64,000 nucleotides of DNA from Palsa-1447 sp964509885 (GCA_964509885.1 CAZDZL010000014.1:1-64000); one strand, 5' to 3'. Numbered from the stretch's first letter, positions 18,356 through 28,821 are shown. The notes: generated by a model not told the origin, from the letters alone. Made by a program: numbers and translations.

Positions 18356-19222
18356 TCACGGCGCGACCCGCATGACCCGCGCCGCGGGCGGCGGCGCGAG
18401 GGGCGAACCGAGCCGGTCCGGATCGAGGCCCGCGGGGGCGGCCGCGACGCCTATCGCCACGGCCGTCAGGCTGAGGCGCGTCTTGTCCCTGGTGGCCTCG
18501 TTGCGGACGTCCACGTCCTTGGGTATCCACCTCTCGCCTACCTTTCTTAGCTCCAGCAGGGACAGGGTCTTGGACACGTGGCCGTCGGTCCCGGTGGCCT
18601 CGGACTGCACCAGGGCGTCGTACTGGCCGTCCAAGTACGCCCGAACGGAGCGGACCGCCGGGTGCCGCGCCGCGAAGTCCGCGGGGGGCGTGAAGACAAA
18701 GACGAAGGCCTGCCGCCCCCGGATCCTCGCGGCGCCCGCGGGCGCGGCGTCGAGCCAGTAGAGGTAGGGCATCGGCAGGATGTCAAAGGCGGTCATCTCC
18801 ACGCCGGGCACGAGCGGCGCGAGGACCGCGTCGTCGCCCGGGACGACGGCGCCCGCGCCGTCGCATGTCCAGACCGCGCCGTCGGGCCCGCCCTGCACCA
18901 GGAGGCGGTGCGTGAACCCGCCCTTCCCCACGTCCAGCTCGAACCGGGTGACAGGGCCGCGCGCGTTGCGCCCCCCCCAGAAGCGCCCGTGGAAGACGTG
19001 CTCGTCGCCCCGCCGGGGCATCTGGCGCAGGTCGAACTCGGCGTAGATGGGCTCCGCCCAGATGGAGTCCCGGAAATGGTCCAGAAGGAGGGCGGCCTGG
19101 GCCCTGTCGGGGGCCTCCGCCGCCCGGGCGCCGGTGCCGCGGCCCGCGAGGCAGGCGCAGGCGAGGAGGGCGACGGCCGCCGCGCGGCCCGATCGCAACG
19201 ACAGCTGGGCCGGGCTCTTCAA
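18356..19222 (-). CDS. Exported LolA-like protein
   Basis: The protein is about 288 residues long when started at the TTG eight bases after the secG stop, which gives a signal peptide (MLKSPAQLSLRSGRAAAVALLACACLAG). A TTG at 19198 is an alternative; longer frames would overlap secG. The mature part has the pattern of the outer-membrane lipoprotein-sorting (LolA/LolB-like) fold: long antiparallel strands such as GRQAFVFVFTPPADFAARHP, then VRAYLDGQYDALVQSEATG, then LELRKVGERWIPKDVDVRN. That suggests a periplasmic carrier of lipids or lipoproteins. It probably shares a transcript with secG, which fits an envelope-biogenesis role. The assignment is by pattern, not by a catalytic motif. Confidence 0.6.
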   Translation of the reverse strand: MKSPAQLSLRSGRAAAVALLACACLAGRGTGARAAEAPDRAQAALLLDHFRDSIWAEPIYAEFDLRQMPRRGDEHVFHGRFWGGRNARGPVTRFELDVGKGGFTHRLLVQGGPDGAVWTCDGAGAVVPGDDAVLAPLVPGVEMTAFDILPMPYLYWLDAAPAGAARIRGRQAFVFVFTPPADFAARHPAVRSVRAYLDGQYDALVQSEATGTDGHVSKTLSLLELRKVGERWIPKDVDVRNEATRDKTRLSLTAVAIGVAAAPAGLDPDRLGSPLAPPPAARVMRVAP

Positions 19223-19229
19223 GAGCCTA

Positions 19230-19601
19230 TCAGGGCTTGGTGGCCGGGGCCGGGGTGGCCGCGGGCGGCGTCGCGGCGCCAACGGGGGCCTTCGCGGGGG
19301 CCGCCGACATCGGCACGGCGATCGTCGGCAGGGCGCCGCCGGTCGCGGCCGAGTGCTTGCCCTCGTAGATGCGGCCGAGATAGAGCGCGAAGCTTAGGAC
19401 GAAGAACACGATGGAGGCGTTGATCGTCGCCTTGCTGAGCACGTTGCCCGTGTCCGCCCCGAAGGTGGCCTCGGCCATGCCGCCGCCCATGGCGGCGCCC
19501 ATCCCGCCGTCGGACTTCGCCTTCTGGGCGAGCACGAGCAGGATGAGGATGACGGAGGTCAGGAGGAGGACCACGGTGGCGATGTCGAGGAGGATGCTCA
19601 T
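19230..19601 (-). CDS. secG: Preprotein translocase subunit SecG
   Basis: It is the small accessory subunit of the SecYEG protein channel in the inner membrane. The 123-residue protein has two membrane helices (about 4-24 and 62-80) joined by the conserved glycine-rich cytoplasmic loop that contains LAQKAKSDGGMGAAMGGGMA followed by an AEATFG-type segment. After the second helix comes a 40-residue Ala/Pro-rich tail, which is common in this subunit. The gene lies between parB and the LolA-like gene in the same direction. Confidence 0.93.
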   Translation of the reverse strand: MSILLDIATVVLLLTSVILILLVLAQKAKSDGGMGAAMGGGMAEATFGADTGNVLSKATINASIVFFVLSFALYLGRIYEGKHSAATGGALPTIAVPMSAAPAKAPVGAATPPAATPAPATKP

Positions 19602-19663
19602 ATCAGGGAGGGGTCAGCCAAGCAGACCGGGCCGGGCCTTGTCAACGCCCGGGCGCGGGCCCC

Positions 19664-20581
19664 TCAAAGTGTGTCCGCACGCTCGACGCCGAGCTTCTCC
19701 AGGAGCCTCTGGAGGTCCTCGTTTCCGCGGTACTCTATGACAATGCGGCCCTTCTTGGGGGTGTGCAGGACGGCCACCCGGGCGCCCAGGTGCGACGCGA
19801 GCCTCTTCTCGATGCTGTCCACCGCGGCGGCGTCCCGCGACGCCAGGGGGCGCCTGCGGGCGGCCGGCCTCGCGCCCGGCGCCCTCGCCGACTTGCCGAG
19901 CTTCTCGGTGTGGCGGACGCTCAGGCCCTCCTCGATCACCCGCCGGGCGAGGACGGAGCGGGTCGCGGGGTCCTCGACCCCCAGGAGGATCTTGGCGTGG
20001 CCGACGCTCAGCAGGTCCTTCGCGATGAAGCCCTGGATCTCGGCGTCCAGGGAGAGCAGGCGAAGCGCGTTGGCCACGGAGGCGCGGCTTTTCCCCACCC
20101 GCTCCGCGGCCGTCTCCTGGGTCAGGTCGAAGTCCCGCACAAGGCTCGCGAAGCCCAGGGCCTCCTCGATCGGGTTGAGCCCCTCCCTCTGCAGGTTCTC
20201 AATGAGGCCTATGGAGGCGGCGGAGGCGTCGCTCGCCTCCACAACCCGGGCGGGGATGGCCTTTATCTTGAGCTGCTGGAAGGCCCGCCAGCGCCGCTCG
20301 CCGGCGATCAGCTGGAACTTGTCCCCGTGCCTCCGGACCACGATCGGCTGAAGGAGCCCCTCGCTGCGGATGCTCTCGGCGAGCTCCGCGAGCTGCTCGG
20401 GCGCGATCTCGCGCCGCGCCTGGTAGGGGCTCGGCTCGACCAGGTGGACCTGCACCTCAAGGTAGCCCTGCGCGTGGGGGGCCTGGGCGGCGGGGAAGGC
20501 GGCCGGCGCCGCGGGCGGCTTGCCCGCGGAAATGAGGCCGCCTAGGCCGCGGCCCAGTCTGGATTTTTGTGGGGATGCCAT
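19664..20581 (-). CDS. parB: Chromosome-partitioning protein ParB
   Basis: It binds parS sites near the replication origin, spreads as a CTP-dependent clamp and works with ParA in chromosome segregation. From ATG (MASPQKSRLGRGLGGL) it is 305 residues long. It has the ParA-interacting N-terminus, the CTP-binding motifs GERRWRA (94-100) and ENLQRE (128-133), a central helix-turn-helix (TQETAAERVGKSRASVANALRLL) and a C-terminal dimerisation domain. No parA lies beside it in this window, and I did not recognise a parS palindrome nearby. Its stop codon is followed after 62 bases by secG. Confidence 0.94.
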   Translation of the reverse strand: MASPQKSRLGRGLGGLISAGKPPAAPAAFPAAQAPHAQGYLEVQVHLVEPSPYQARREIAPEQLAELAESIRSEGLLQPIVVRRHGDKFQLIAGERRWRAFQQLKIKAIPARVVEASDASAASIGLIENLQREGLNPIEEALGFASLVRDFDLTQETAAERVGKSRASVANALRLLSLDAEIQGFIAKDLLSVGHAKILLGVEDPATRSVLARRVIEEGLSVRHTEKLGKSARAPGARPAARRRPLASRDAAAVDSIEKRLASHLGARVAVLHTPKKGRIVIEYRGNEDLQRLLEKLGVERADTL

Positions 20582-20598
20582 GGGTGGTGGGGGGCGGG

Positions 20599-21195
20599 TC
20601 ACTTCCCGCCGGGGACAAAGAGGACCTGCCCGGCCTGGATACGCGAGGGATCCGTGAGCTTGTTGGCGTCGATGATGTCCTGGGCCTTGGCGCCGGTCTT
20701 CTTCGATATGGCCCCGATCGAGTCGCCCTTGAGGACGGTGTAGCTCACGCCCTCCTTCGGGTAGGCGCTCCCGAAGTCCTGCCGCGGCGCCGCCGGCGCG
20801 GGGGCCGCCTGCCGCGCGACCGAGTCCAGGGCCGCGTTGGTCTGCTTCGCCAGGCTCTCCATCTGGGCCGCCACCTTCTGAAGGATCTCGGCCCTCGAGG
20901 AGGCGACCGCCTCCTTCAGCGAGGCGTTCAGCGCGGCGACGGCGCTGTTCAGCTGCGCGGCCGTCACCGTGTCGCGGTCGCCCTCGGCGGCGGACACCTT
21001 GGACCTCAGCGACGCGTTCTCGTGCTCAAGCTGCTCGACCCGGAGAGAGAGCTCGTTCAGGCGCTCGGTAAGCCCCCGGACGTCCTCCTTGAGGTCGGCC
21101 ATCTCCGCCTGGGCGGACGCCCGCGGCGCCGCAAACGGCGCCGCTAGGGCCGCGCACGCGAGCGTCAGACGGCAAAGGACGGACCTGCCAGGCAT
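20599..21195 (-). CDS. Exported coiled-coil protein with C-terminal LysM domain
   Basis: This 198-residue protein has three parts. A signal peptide (MPGRSVLCRLTLACAALAAPFAAPRASA) is followed by a coiled coil at about 30-125 (LKEDVRGLTERLNELSLRVE and ENASLRSKVSAAE heptads). After an Ala/Pro linker comes a LysM domain at about 150-195 (YTVLKGDSIGAISKKTGAKA, IIDANKLTDPSRIQAGQVLF). LysM domains bind peptidoglycan sugars, so the protein is probably a periplasmic wall-binding protein. Its stop lies 17 bases before the parB start, and the genes are likely co-transcribed. Confidence 0.85.
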   Translation of the reverse strand: MPGRSVLCRLTLACAALAAPFAAPRASAQAEMADLKEDVRGLTERLNELSLRVEQLEHENASLRSKVSAAEGDRDTVTAAQLNSAVAALNASLKEAVASSRAEILQKVAAQMESLAKQTNAALDSVARQAAPAPAAPRQDFGSAYPKEGVSYTVLKGDSIGAISKKTGAKAQDIIDANKLTDPSRIQAGQVLFVPGGK

Positions 21196-21250
21196 CGGGC
21201 GGGAATCTTGCCCAAAGGCCCCGTGAAAACAAGCGGCATGTGTCGGCGCT

Positions 21251-22243
21251 TTAGCGCCTGAAGGGCGACGCGGCCACGAGGGCGGGCATCGAACGGGAGG
21301 CGATCACCGCGCCCGGGGGCACCGGGAAGCCGCGCAGGAATTCCCCGGCGGAGAGCATCCGGCCTCCGGGCCGCTGCATCCGGCGCAGGCGCAGGACCCC
21401 GGAGCCCGCGGCCACGAGGAGCCCGTCCGCATCCGAGCCCAGGACCGTTCCCGGGGCCGCGGCAGGGCCGGAATCGAGGGCATCGGCAAGGCCCAGCTTC
21501 ACCCCGGTTCCCGCGATGTCGACGGCCACGGACGGCCAGGGATGAAGGCCGTTGACGCGTGCCGCGAGCGCGGCCGCCGGAGCCGCGAAGTCGAGGACGC
21601 CGTCGTCCTTGCCGAGGCGCCTGCAGAAGCTCGCGCGCGCCGGATCCTGCTCCCGGAAGGCAAGCCGGCCTGCCGCAAGGAGGGGAAGCGAGCGGGCCAG
21701 GAGCGGGACGGCGGCGCGCGCCAGCGCGGCCTCGGTCTCGGCCGCCGTGTCCAGGGGCGCTATGGGGACGCGCTCCTCGTCCGCGACGGGGCCCGCGTCC
21801 AGCTCGCGCACGATCCGCATGAGGGTCATGCCGGACTCGCGGTCCCCGCAGGCGACCGCCGTCTGGATGGGCGACGCGCCGCGGTACCTGGGGAGCAGCG
21901 AGGCGTGGACGTTCAGCGTGCCCAGGCGCGGCACCCCGATGAAGTCGTCCCTGAGGATGTGCCCGTAGGCGACGACGAGCGTCACGTCGGGGCGAAGGCC
22001 CGAGAGGGAGGCCATGGCCTGCGCGTCCAGCCTCTCCGGCTGGAGGACGTCGACGGCGCGCCCGTGCGACCAGGCCTTGACGGCGTTCGGCCTCACGGCC
22101 TGGCCCCGGCCCGAGGGGCGGTCCGGCCCCGTGAAGATCCCCGCCAGAGTCGCCACCCCGCTCCCCTCCCCCGCGAGCCAGTCCAGCAGCGGGAGTGCCA
22201 CCGCGTCCGATCCCATGAAGACGAGGCGAAGCGGCTCGGCCAT
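21251..22243 (-). CDS. fmt: Methionyl-tRNA formyltransferase
   Basis: It formylates initiator methionyl-tRNA using 10-formyltetrahydrofolate. The ATG start giving MAEPLRLVFMGSD fits the family's N-terminus and yields 330 residues. The catalytic trio Asn111, His113 and Asp149 sits in NVHASLLPRYRGASPI and in MRIVRELDAGPV. The C-terminal tRNA-binding domain follows from about residue 215. The start codon lies two bases from the end of der, so the two are translated from one message. Confidence 0.95.
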   Translation of the reverse strand: MAEPLRLVFMGSDAVALPLLDWLAGEGSGVATLAGIFTGPDRPSGRGQAVRPNAVKAWSHGRAVDVLQPERLDAQAMASLSGLRPDVTLVVAYGHILRDDFIGVPRLGTLNVHASLLPRYRGASPIQTAVACGDRESGMTLMRIVRELDAGPVADEERVPIAPLDTAAETEAALARAAVPLLARSLPLLAAGRLAFREQDPARASFCRRLGKDDGVLDFAAPAAALAARVNGLHPWPSVAVDIAGTGVKLGLADALDSGPAAAPGTVLGSDADGLLVAAGSGVLRLRRMQRPGGRMLSAGEFLRGFPVPPGAVIASRSMPALVAASPFRR

Positions 22244-22245
22244 GG

Positions 22246-23685
22246 TCACTGCTTCCAGCCGCTGCGGTCGACCGCGTCGCCGCGGGCCTTGCCCACCAGC
22301 TCGAACTCGATCGGGCATCCGTTGAGCTCGAACTCCTTCACGAGGCCCGCCTCGAGGTAGCGCCGGTAGCTCTCCTTCAGGCTCTCCTCCCGGTTGCAGA
22401 ATATCTTTATCCGGAAGGGGCGGTTGCCGGTCTGCGTCGCGTAGTAGATCTTGAAGCGGCGGTTGCCGATCGAGGGCGGCGGCGTGCGCTGGGCGAGGAA
22501 GGAGAGCGTCTCATTGAGCCGGGCGGTCGGCAGCTTCTTGTCCAGCGTGCGGTGGAGCTGGACGGCGGCGTTTAGCATGCGCGACACCTCGAATCCGCTG
22601 ACGGCCGACACGAAGATGACGGGGGCGCCGGGCGTGAAGAAGAGCCGGTTGAACAGCTCCTTCTCGTACTTCTCGCGGTAGTCGCGCTCGCTCTTGGAGC
22701 CCTGGATGCCGCCCTCCCTCTTGAAGACGTCGTGCACGAGGTCCCACTTGTTGACGATGATCGCGATGGGCTTTCGCTCCTTGACGGCCTCGCCGGCGAT
22801 CGCCTTGTCCTGGTGGGTGACGCCGTCCAGCGCGTCGAGGACGAGGAAGACGACGTCGGACTTCTGCATGGCGTCCAGTGAGCGCAGGCGGGCGAAGTAC
22901 TCGACGGACGACGCGAGCTTGGTGGCCGCCTTGATGCCGGCGGTGTCGATGAGCCTGAAGGGGTGCATCTTCTTGTCGCGGCCCCTGAACTCGAAGGGGA
23001 GCTCGACCGAGTCGCGCGTCGTGCCGGCGAGGTCGTTCACGATCAGCCGGTCGCTCTTCAGGAGGCGGTTGGCCAGCGACGACTTGCCGACGTTGGGCCG
23101 CCCGATGAAGCTGATGCAGATGGGCCCGGGGGGCCTCTTGTACGCCGCCTTCTCCTCGTCGGTGCGCTCCGCCGGCCTCGCGGGCGGGATGCCGATTTTG
23201 GCCAGGATCGCCTCGCGCAGCTCGCTCTCGCCGCGGCCGTGCTCTGCGGAGACAAAGATCGGCTCGCCCAGGCCCAGGCGCGCGACGCCCTCGTGGTCCG
23301 CCTTCTCGTCCCCGAAGTCCGCCTTGTTGACGACGAGGATCACCGGCTTCTTGCCGTTCCTCAGGCGCTTCGCGATCCGGTCGTCGAGCGCGGTCACCTC
23401 GTCCAGGCCGTCGATGACGAAGAGGATGAGGGCCGCCGTGTCGATCGCGAAGCCGACCTGCTTCTCCGAGGCCTGGATGATCGCGGCGGAAGAGGTCTCC
23501 CCCTCCTTGAGGCCCAGGCCCCCCGTGTCCATGAGCGTGTAGCCGTCGTCGACCTCGGCCGAGATGACGTCGCGGGTCACGCCGGGCTGGTCGTGGACGA
23601 TGGAAATCCTCTTCCGCGCGAGGCGGTTGAACAGCCGGCTCTTGCCGACGTTCGGGCGGCCTACGATGACGACGGAGCGGAACAT
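22246..23685 (-). CDS. der: Ribosome-assembly GTPase Der (EngA)
   Basis: It is a GTPase with two G domains in tandem that acts in maturation of the 50S ribosomal subunit. In 479 residues the P-loops GRPNVGKS occur at 9-16 and 195-202, the switch motifs are DTGGLG and DTAGIK, the guanine-specificity motifs are NKAD and NKWD, and the C-terminal KH-like domain is present (MLNAAVQLHRTLDKKL, IYYATQTGNRPFRIKIF). The ATG start (MFRSVVIVGRP) lies inside the last 25 bases of the upstream aminotransferase gene. In-frame codons further upstream belong to that gene's antisense-like frame and were rejected. Confidence 0.97.
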   Translation of the reverse strand: MFRSVVIVGRPNVGKSRLFNRLARKRISIVHDQPGVTRDVISAEVDDGYTLMDTGGLGLKEGETSSAAIIQASEKQVGFAIDTAALILFVIDGLDEVTALDDRIAKRLRNGKKPVILVVNKADFGDEKADHEGVARLGLGEPIFVSAEHGRGESELREAILAKIGIPPARPAERTDEEKAAYKRPPGPICISFIGRPNVGKSSLANRLLKSDRLIVNDLAGTTRDSVELPFEFRGRDKKMHPFRLIDTAGIKAATKLASSVEYFARLRSLDAMQKSDVVFLVLDALDGVTHQDKAIAGEAVKERKPIAIIVNKWDLVHDVFKREGGIQGSKSERDYREKYEKELFNRLFFTPGAPVIFVSAVSGFEVSRMLNAAVQLHRTLDKKLPTARLNETLSFLAQRTPPPSIGNRRFKIYYATQTGNRPFRIKIFCNREESLKESYRRYLEAGLVKEFELNGCPIEFELVGKARGDAVDRSGWKQ

Positions 23686-24845
23686 GGTGTCGCGGTGTTC
23701 ACGAACCGTTCGATCCGGTCGCTGGCCTCCACAAGCTGGTCGAATCCCGTGGCGAAGCTCGCGCGCACAAACCCGCGGCCGCCCTCGCCGAAGGCCGTTC
23801 CCGGGACCACCGCGACGCTCTGCGCCTTGAGGAGCCCGTAGGCGAAGTCGCGGTCCCCGAGGCCCGTCGACGCCACGCTCGGGAAGGCGTAGAACGCGCC
23901 CCCGGGCGCCCGGCAGGAGAGGCCCGCGGCGTTCAGGCGGCCGACGAACATGTCGCGGCGCCTGTGGTACTGCTCGCGCATGGACTTCACGCCGTCCTCC
24001 CCGCGGGTGAGGGCCTCGATCGCCGCCTCCTGGGACAGGATCGGGGCGCAGAGCATGGAGTACTGGTGGACCTTCATCATCGCGTCGATGAGCTCGGCGG
24101 GCCCGCAGGCGTAGCCCACCCGGAACCCGGTCATGGCGAAGGCCTTCGAGAAGCCGTGCAGGAAGATCGTGCGCTCCCTCATGCCGGGCAGGACCCCGAT
24201 GCTCGTGTGGGGGCCGTCGTAGACGAGCTCCGAGTAGATCTCGTCGGAGAGGACGATCAGGTCCTTCTCGACCGCGAAGCGCGCGATCTTCTCCAGGCGC
24301 GCGCGGTCGCAGGTGCCGCCCGTGGGGTTGCACGGCAGGTTGACCATGAGGACCTTGCAGCCCGGCTGCCAGGCCCTCTCGATGTCCTCGGCGTTGAGCG
24401 CGAAGGCGTCGTCGGCGCGGGTCGGCACCGGGATCGCCACCCCGTGCGCCAGCGCGACGCTCGGGTTGTAGGAGACGTAGCAGGGCTGGTGGTAGAGGAC
24501 CTTGTCGCCCGGGTTGATGAGCGCGCGAAGCGCGAGGTCGATCGCCTCCGACACGCCGACCGTGACGATGACCTCGTCGTCGGGGCGGTAGGTCAGCGCG
24601 TAGTGCGCCTCGACGTAGGTCGAGATTGCGCGGCGCAGCTCCATGAGACCCAGGTTCGAGGTGTAGTGGGTCTTGCCCTTCTCGAGGGCGTAGATGGCGG
24701 CCTCGCGGATGTGCCAGGGCGTGTCGAAGTCGGGCTCGCCGATCCCGAGGGAGATGACGTCCTTCATCTTCGAGACGATCTCGAAGAAGTCGCGGATGCC
24801 CGACTTGGGCAGGCCGTCGACATGGCGTGCGATGAAGCGCTTCAC
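23661..24845 (-). CDS. Class I PLP-dependent aminotransferase
   Basis: This 394-residue enzyme starts with GTG, overlapping the TGA of the Lrp-type regulator by 4 bases. It carries LGIGEPDFDTPWHIREAA, NLPCNPTG (169-176), SDEIYSELVYDG, the PLP lysine Lys234 in HGFSKAFAMTGFRVG, and a substrate arginine in GFVRASFATG. The subgroup is that of aspartate/aromatic or alanine aminotransferases; the substrate cannot be fixed. Pairing with an Lrp/AsnC regulator in one transcript suggests amino-acid-responsive expression. Its 3' end overlaps der by 25 bases. Confidence 0.88.
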   Translation of the reverse strand: MKRFIARHVDGLPKSGIRDFFEIVSKMKDVISLGIGEPDFDTPWHIREAAIYALEKGKTHYTSNLGLMELRRAISTYVEAHYALTYRPDDEVIVTVGVSEAIDLALRALINPGDKVLYHQPCYVSYNPSVALAHGVAIPVPTRADDAFALNAEDIERAWQPGCKVLMVNLPCNPTGGTCDRARLEKIARFAVEKDLIVLSDEIYSELVYDGPHTSIGVLPGMRERTIFLHGFSKAFAMTGFRVGYACGPAELIDAMMKVHQYSMLCAPILSQEAAIEALTRGEDGVKSMREQYHRRRDMFVGRLNAAGLSCRAPGGAFYAFPSVASTGLGDRDFAYGLLKAQSVAVVPGTAFGEGGRGFVRASFATGFDQLVEASDRIERFVNTATPCSAPSSS

Positions 24846-25324
24846 GGGGACACCTTGAGCCTGTCCGCCTCGCCGGCCTGGGCGTCGATGAGGAAGGAGC
24901 CCTCCTTGTAGGAGCGAAGCATGAAGTGGGTGCTGGTCGAGAGCACGCCCTCGAGGGTCGAGAGCTTCTCGGAGACGAACCCGGCGACCCGCTGCAGGCT
25001 GGGGCCGTTGACGAAGATGAGCAGGTCGTAGGCCCCCGACATCAGGTAGCAGGACTCCACCTCGTCGAACTTGCTCAGGCGCTCGGCCAGGCGGTTGAAG
25101 CCCCCTCCCCTCTCCGGGGTCATCTTGACCTCGATCACGGCGCGGACGGCCGCGGCGTGCTCCCTGGAGAGGTCGAGCACGGGGCGCCAGCCGAGGAACA
25201 CCTTGTCCTTCTTGAGCTGCTCCAGCTGCCTGGCGACCTCGGCCTCCGGGATGCCCGCAACCTGCGCCATCTGCGCCGTTGTGAGGTGACCGCCTTCGAT
25301 AAGGAGCTTGAGGACAGGGTTCAT
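24842..25324 (-). CDS. Lrp/AsnC-family transcriptional regulator
   Basis: It is a small DNA-binding protein that normally senses an amino acid through a C-terminal RAM (ACT-like) domain. The 160-residue protein has an N-terminal winged helix (about 1-50: LTTAQMAQVAGIPEAEVARQ) and a RAM domain (about 60-150: VRAVIEVKMTPERGGGFNRL, VESCYLMSGAYDLLIFVNG). The downstream aminotransferase start overlaps its stop, so it most likely controls that gene and itself. It is divergent from ffh, with 101 bases between the start codons that must hold both promoters. Confidence 0.9.
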   Translation of the reverse strand: MNPVLKLLIEGGHLTTAQMAQVAGIPEAEVARQLEQLKKDKVFLGWRPVLDLSREHAAAVRAVIEVKMTPERGGGFNRLAERLSKFDEVESCYLMSGAYDLLIFVNGPSLQRVAGFVSEKLSTLEGVLSTSTHFMLRSYKEGSFLIDAQAGEADRLKVSP

Positions 25325-25425
25325 GAGGGATGCCAGCGTCGCATAAGTCGGGCACGATTAGCCATCCCAAAAGCGATTCCCGGGATTGCGTCGGGGGCCC
25401 AGTTCATGCATCCGGTTGGGTTCCC

Positions 25426-26769
<1,344 letters not shown>

Positions 26770-26801
26770 GGCAGGGAAAGAGGGGAAAGCTGCGATTTAA
26801 T

Positions 26802-26840
26802 ACCATGAAAATCCCGCATTGACTGCGGGTTTTTCATGGT
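26802..26840 (+). terminator. Hairpin terminator after ffh
   Basis: A 17-bp inverted repeat with one mismatch spans ACCATGAAAATCCCGCA (26802-26818) and its partner at 26824-26840, with a five-base loop. The GC-rich inner stem is followed by a T5 run on the plus strand. Because the outer stem is A/T-rich on both sides, it could work in both directions. It separates ffh from the accessory region that begins 13 bases later. Confidence 0.8.
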
Positions 26841-26852
26841 CACTATGCAGGC

Positions 26853-27989
26853 ATGATCGATCGGCCAGCAGACCGTCAGGCTATCCGCTCCGCCCTGAAG
26901 CGTAGCCGCGTGGTCGCCTTGCTGGGACCTCGCCAGTGCGGCAAGACGACGCTCGCGCGCGAGTTCGTGGCCGAAGATTCGCTCAACTATTTCGATCTTG
27001 AGGATCCGGCGAGCCTCGCCCGCCTGTCGCAGCCGGATCTGGCGCTCCGTCCCCTAAAAGGGCTCGTCGTCATCGACGAGGTTCAGCGTCACCCCGAATT
27101 GTTTCCGCTCCTGCGGGTATTGGCCGACCGGCGCCCGCTGCCCGCCCGGTTCCTCATCCTGGGTAGCGCATCGCCGGAGCTGCTTCGACAGTCGTCCGAG
27201 ACCCTTGCGGGCAGGATTGAGACGGTGCCGTTGGAGGGCTTGCGCCTCCGGGACCTGGGTTCAGGCGCGCAGCCCCGCCACTGGCTTCGGGGCGGCTTCC
27301 CCTCGGCATTCACGGCCCGCAGCGAGGCCGACTCCGTCGCCTGGCGGCGGCAGTTCCTGCAGACGTTCCTGGAGCGCGACCTGCCGCAACTGGGGGTCCA
27401 AATCCCGTCCGCCGCGCTGAACCGATTCTGGCACATGGTGGCGCACTATCACGGTCAGATTTGGAACGCCGCCGAGTTGGCTCGGGCGCTCGCTGTAAAC
27501 GAATCCACCGTCCGTCGCTACCTCGACTTGCTGACCGGCGTGTTCATGGTCCGGCAATTGCCGCCTTGGTTCGAAAATCTCGGAAAGCGTCAGGTCAAGG
27601 CGCCGAAAGTGTACATTCGGGACAGCGGGCTCCTTCACACATTGCTCGACATTGGCACCGCGCGGGAACTGACACTTCATCCCAAAGTTGGCGCCTCCTG
27701 GGAAGGCTATGCCATCGAGGAGGTAATCAAGGCTCTGCGACCCGAAGCATCGTACTATTGGGCCACTCACGGTGGCGCCGAGATCGACCTCCTGCTGTTC
27801 CAAGGAGGGCGCAGGATCGGGATCGAATTCAAAAGGAGTGACGCCCCCACGCTTACTCCGTCGATGCGCATCGCCTCGGAGGATCTCAAGTTGAGCGAGC
27901 TGAAGGTCGTCTATCCCGGGGAACGCAGTTATCGGCTCGCTCCGAAAATCGAGGTCGTCCCGCTGCGCTCGCTCCTTGCGAAGACCTGA
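26853..27989 (+). CDS. AAA-type ATPase with C-terminal DUF4143 domain
   Basis: This 378-residue protein belongs to a large prokaryotic family of ATPases of unclear role, often found in mobile or accessory regions. The Walker A motif GPRQCGKTT is at 25-33 and the Walker B motif LVVIDEVQ at 71-78. A winged-helix stretch (NAAELARALAVNESTVRRYLDLL) precedes the DUF4143 domain, whose end, GAEIDLLL then IGIEFKRS, has the Asp and Glu-x-Lys pattern of a PD-(D/E)XK nuclease fold. The GC content looks lower than that of its neighbours and the gene sits directly behind the ffh terminator, both consistent with acquisition by transfer. Nuclease activity has not been shown for the family as far as I know. 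Confidence 0.85.
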   Translation: MIDRPADRQAIRSALKRSRVVALLGPRQCGKTTLAREFVAEDSLNYFDLEDPASLARLSQPDLALRPLKGLVVIDEVQRHPELFPLLRVLADRRPLPARFLILGSASPELLRQSSETLAGRIETVPLEGLRLRDLGSGAQPRHWLRGGFPSAFTARSEADSVAWRRQFLQTFLERDLPQLGVQIPSAALNRFWHMVAHYHGQIWNAAELARALAVNESTVRRYLDLLTGVFMVRQLPPWFENLGKRQVKAPKVYIRDSGLLHTLLDIGTARELTLHPKVGASWEGYAIEEVIKALRPEASYYWATHGGAEIDLLLFQGGRRIGIEFKRSDAPTLTPSMRIASEDLKLSELKVVYPGERSYRLAPKIEVVPLRSLLAKT

Positions 27990-28011
27990 ACACGGACATT
28001 CCTCCAATATC

Positions 28012-28818
28012 ATGCGCACCTTCCCTGCCTTAGCTTTCATCCTTGTCCTTGGCATCGCCACCCCGATCGCCGCGGCCGACGAGCAGGGTTCCCCTACGCT
28101 CGCCGACGCGCTCCGGGTCATCCAGGGCAAGGAATTCGTCGACCTCACGCACAGCTTCAGCCCGACGACCCCCGTGTGGAAGGGGTTCGGCCAGGCGTCC
28201 ATGTCGGCGGCCTCCGACCCGAAGACGCACCTGCCGTACACGATCGAAAAGGACGGCTTCCATGCGACCTTCTATTCCCTGGTCGGGCAGTACGGCACTC
28301 ACATTGACCCGCCGGCGCATTTCAGCACGGGCGGGACGACGATGGACCTGATCCCGCTGAAGGACATGATCCTGCCGCTCGTGGTCTTCGACGTGACGCC
28401 GGTGCTCGCGAAGGACCCGAACCACGCGCTGAGCGTCGATGACATCAGGGCCTGGGAGGCGAAGAACGGAAAGGTTCCGGCGGGCGCCTTCGCCGCCCTG
28501 CGCACCGACATGTACAAGGACTGGGACAGCGACCCGGAACGCTTCAAGCGCTTTCCCTTCCCGGCCTGGTCGCTCGCGGCGGTCAAGTTCCTCTTCGACG
28601 AGCGCAAGGTGACGGCGATCGGGCACGAGGCCCTCGACACGGATACAACGGACTCGATGGACTCGGAGACCTGGCTCCTCAAACAGAACCACTTCCAGAT
28701 CGAGGCTCTGGCCAACCTGGACAAGGTGCCGGCGACCGGCGCCGTCATCGTCGTCACGTGGCCGAAGGTCGAGAACGGCTTCGGGTTCCCGGCGCGGGCG
28801 TTCGCGATCCTGCCGTAG
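28012..28818 (+). CDS. Exported cyclase-family (kynurenine formamidase-like) hydrolase
   Basis: This 268-residue protein from the ATG giving MRTFPALAFILVLGIATPIAAA has a signal peptide. The metal-binding signature of the cyclase family (kynurenine formamidase, isatin hydrolase and relatives) is intact in YGTHIDPPAHF at 94-104 (His97, Asp99, His103). The family hydrolyses amide or lactam bonds using divalent metal. A signal peptide is less usual and puts this enzyme outside the cytoplasm. It runs toward the RidA gene with only three bases between the stop codons. Its substrate is unknown; the neighbours suggest breakdown of an amide or nitrogen heterocycle. Confidence 0.85.
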   Translation: MRTFPALAFILVLGIATPIAAADEQGSPTLADALRVIQGKEFVDLTHSFSPTTPVWKGFGQASMSAASDPKTHLPYTIEKDGFHATFYSLVGQYGTHIDPPAHFSTGGTTMDLIPLKDMILPLVVFDVTPVLAKDPNHALSVDDIRAWEAKNGKVPAGAFAALRTDMYKDWDSDPERFKRFPFPAWSLAAVKFLFDERKVTAIGHEALDTDTTDSMDSETWLLKQNHFQIEALANLDKVPATGAVIVVTWPKVENGFGFPARAFAILP

Positions 28819-28821
28819 GCG

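Noticed and set aside
16678..24845. The two class I aminotransferases as a recent duplication
   Set aside because: They are similar only at family motifs and differ throughout the rest, so they are distinct enzymes.
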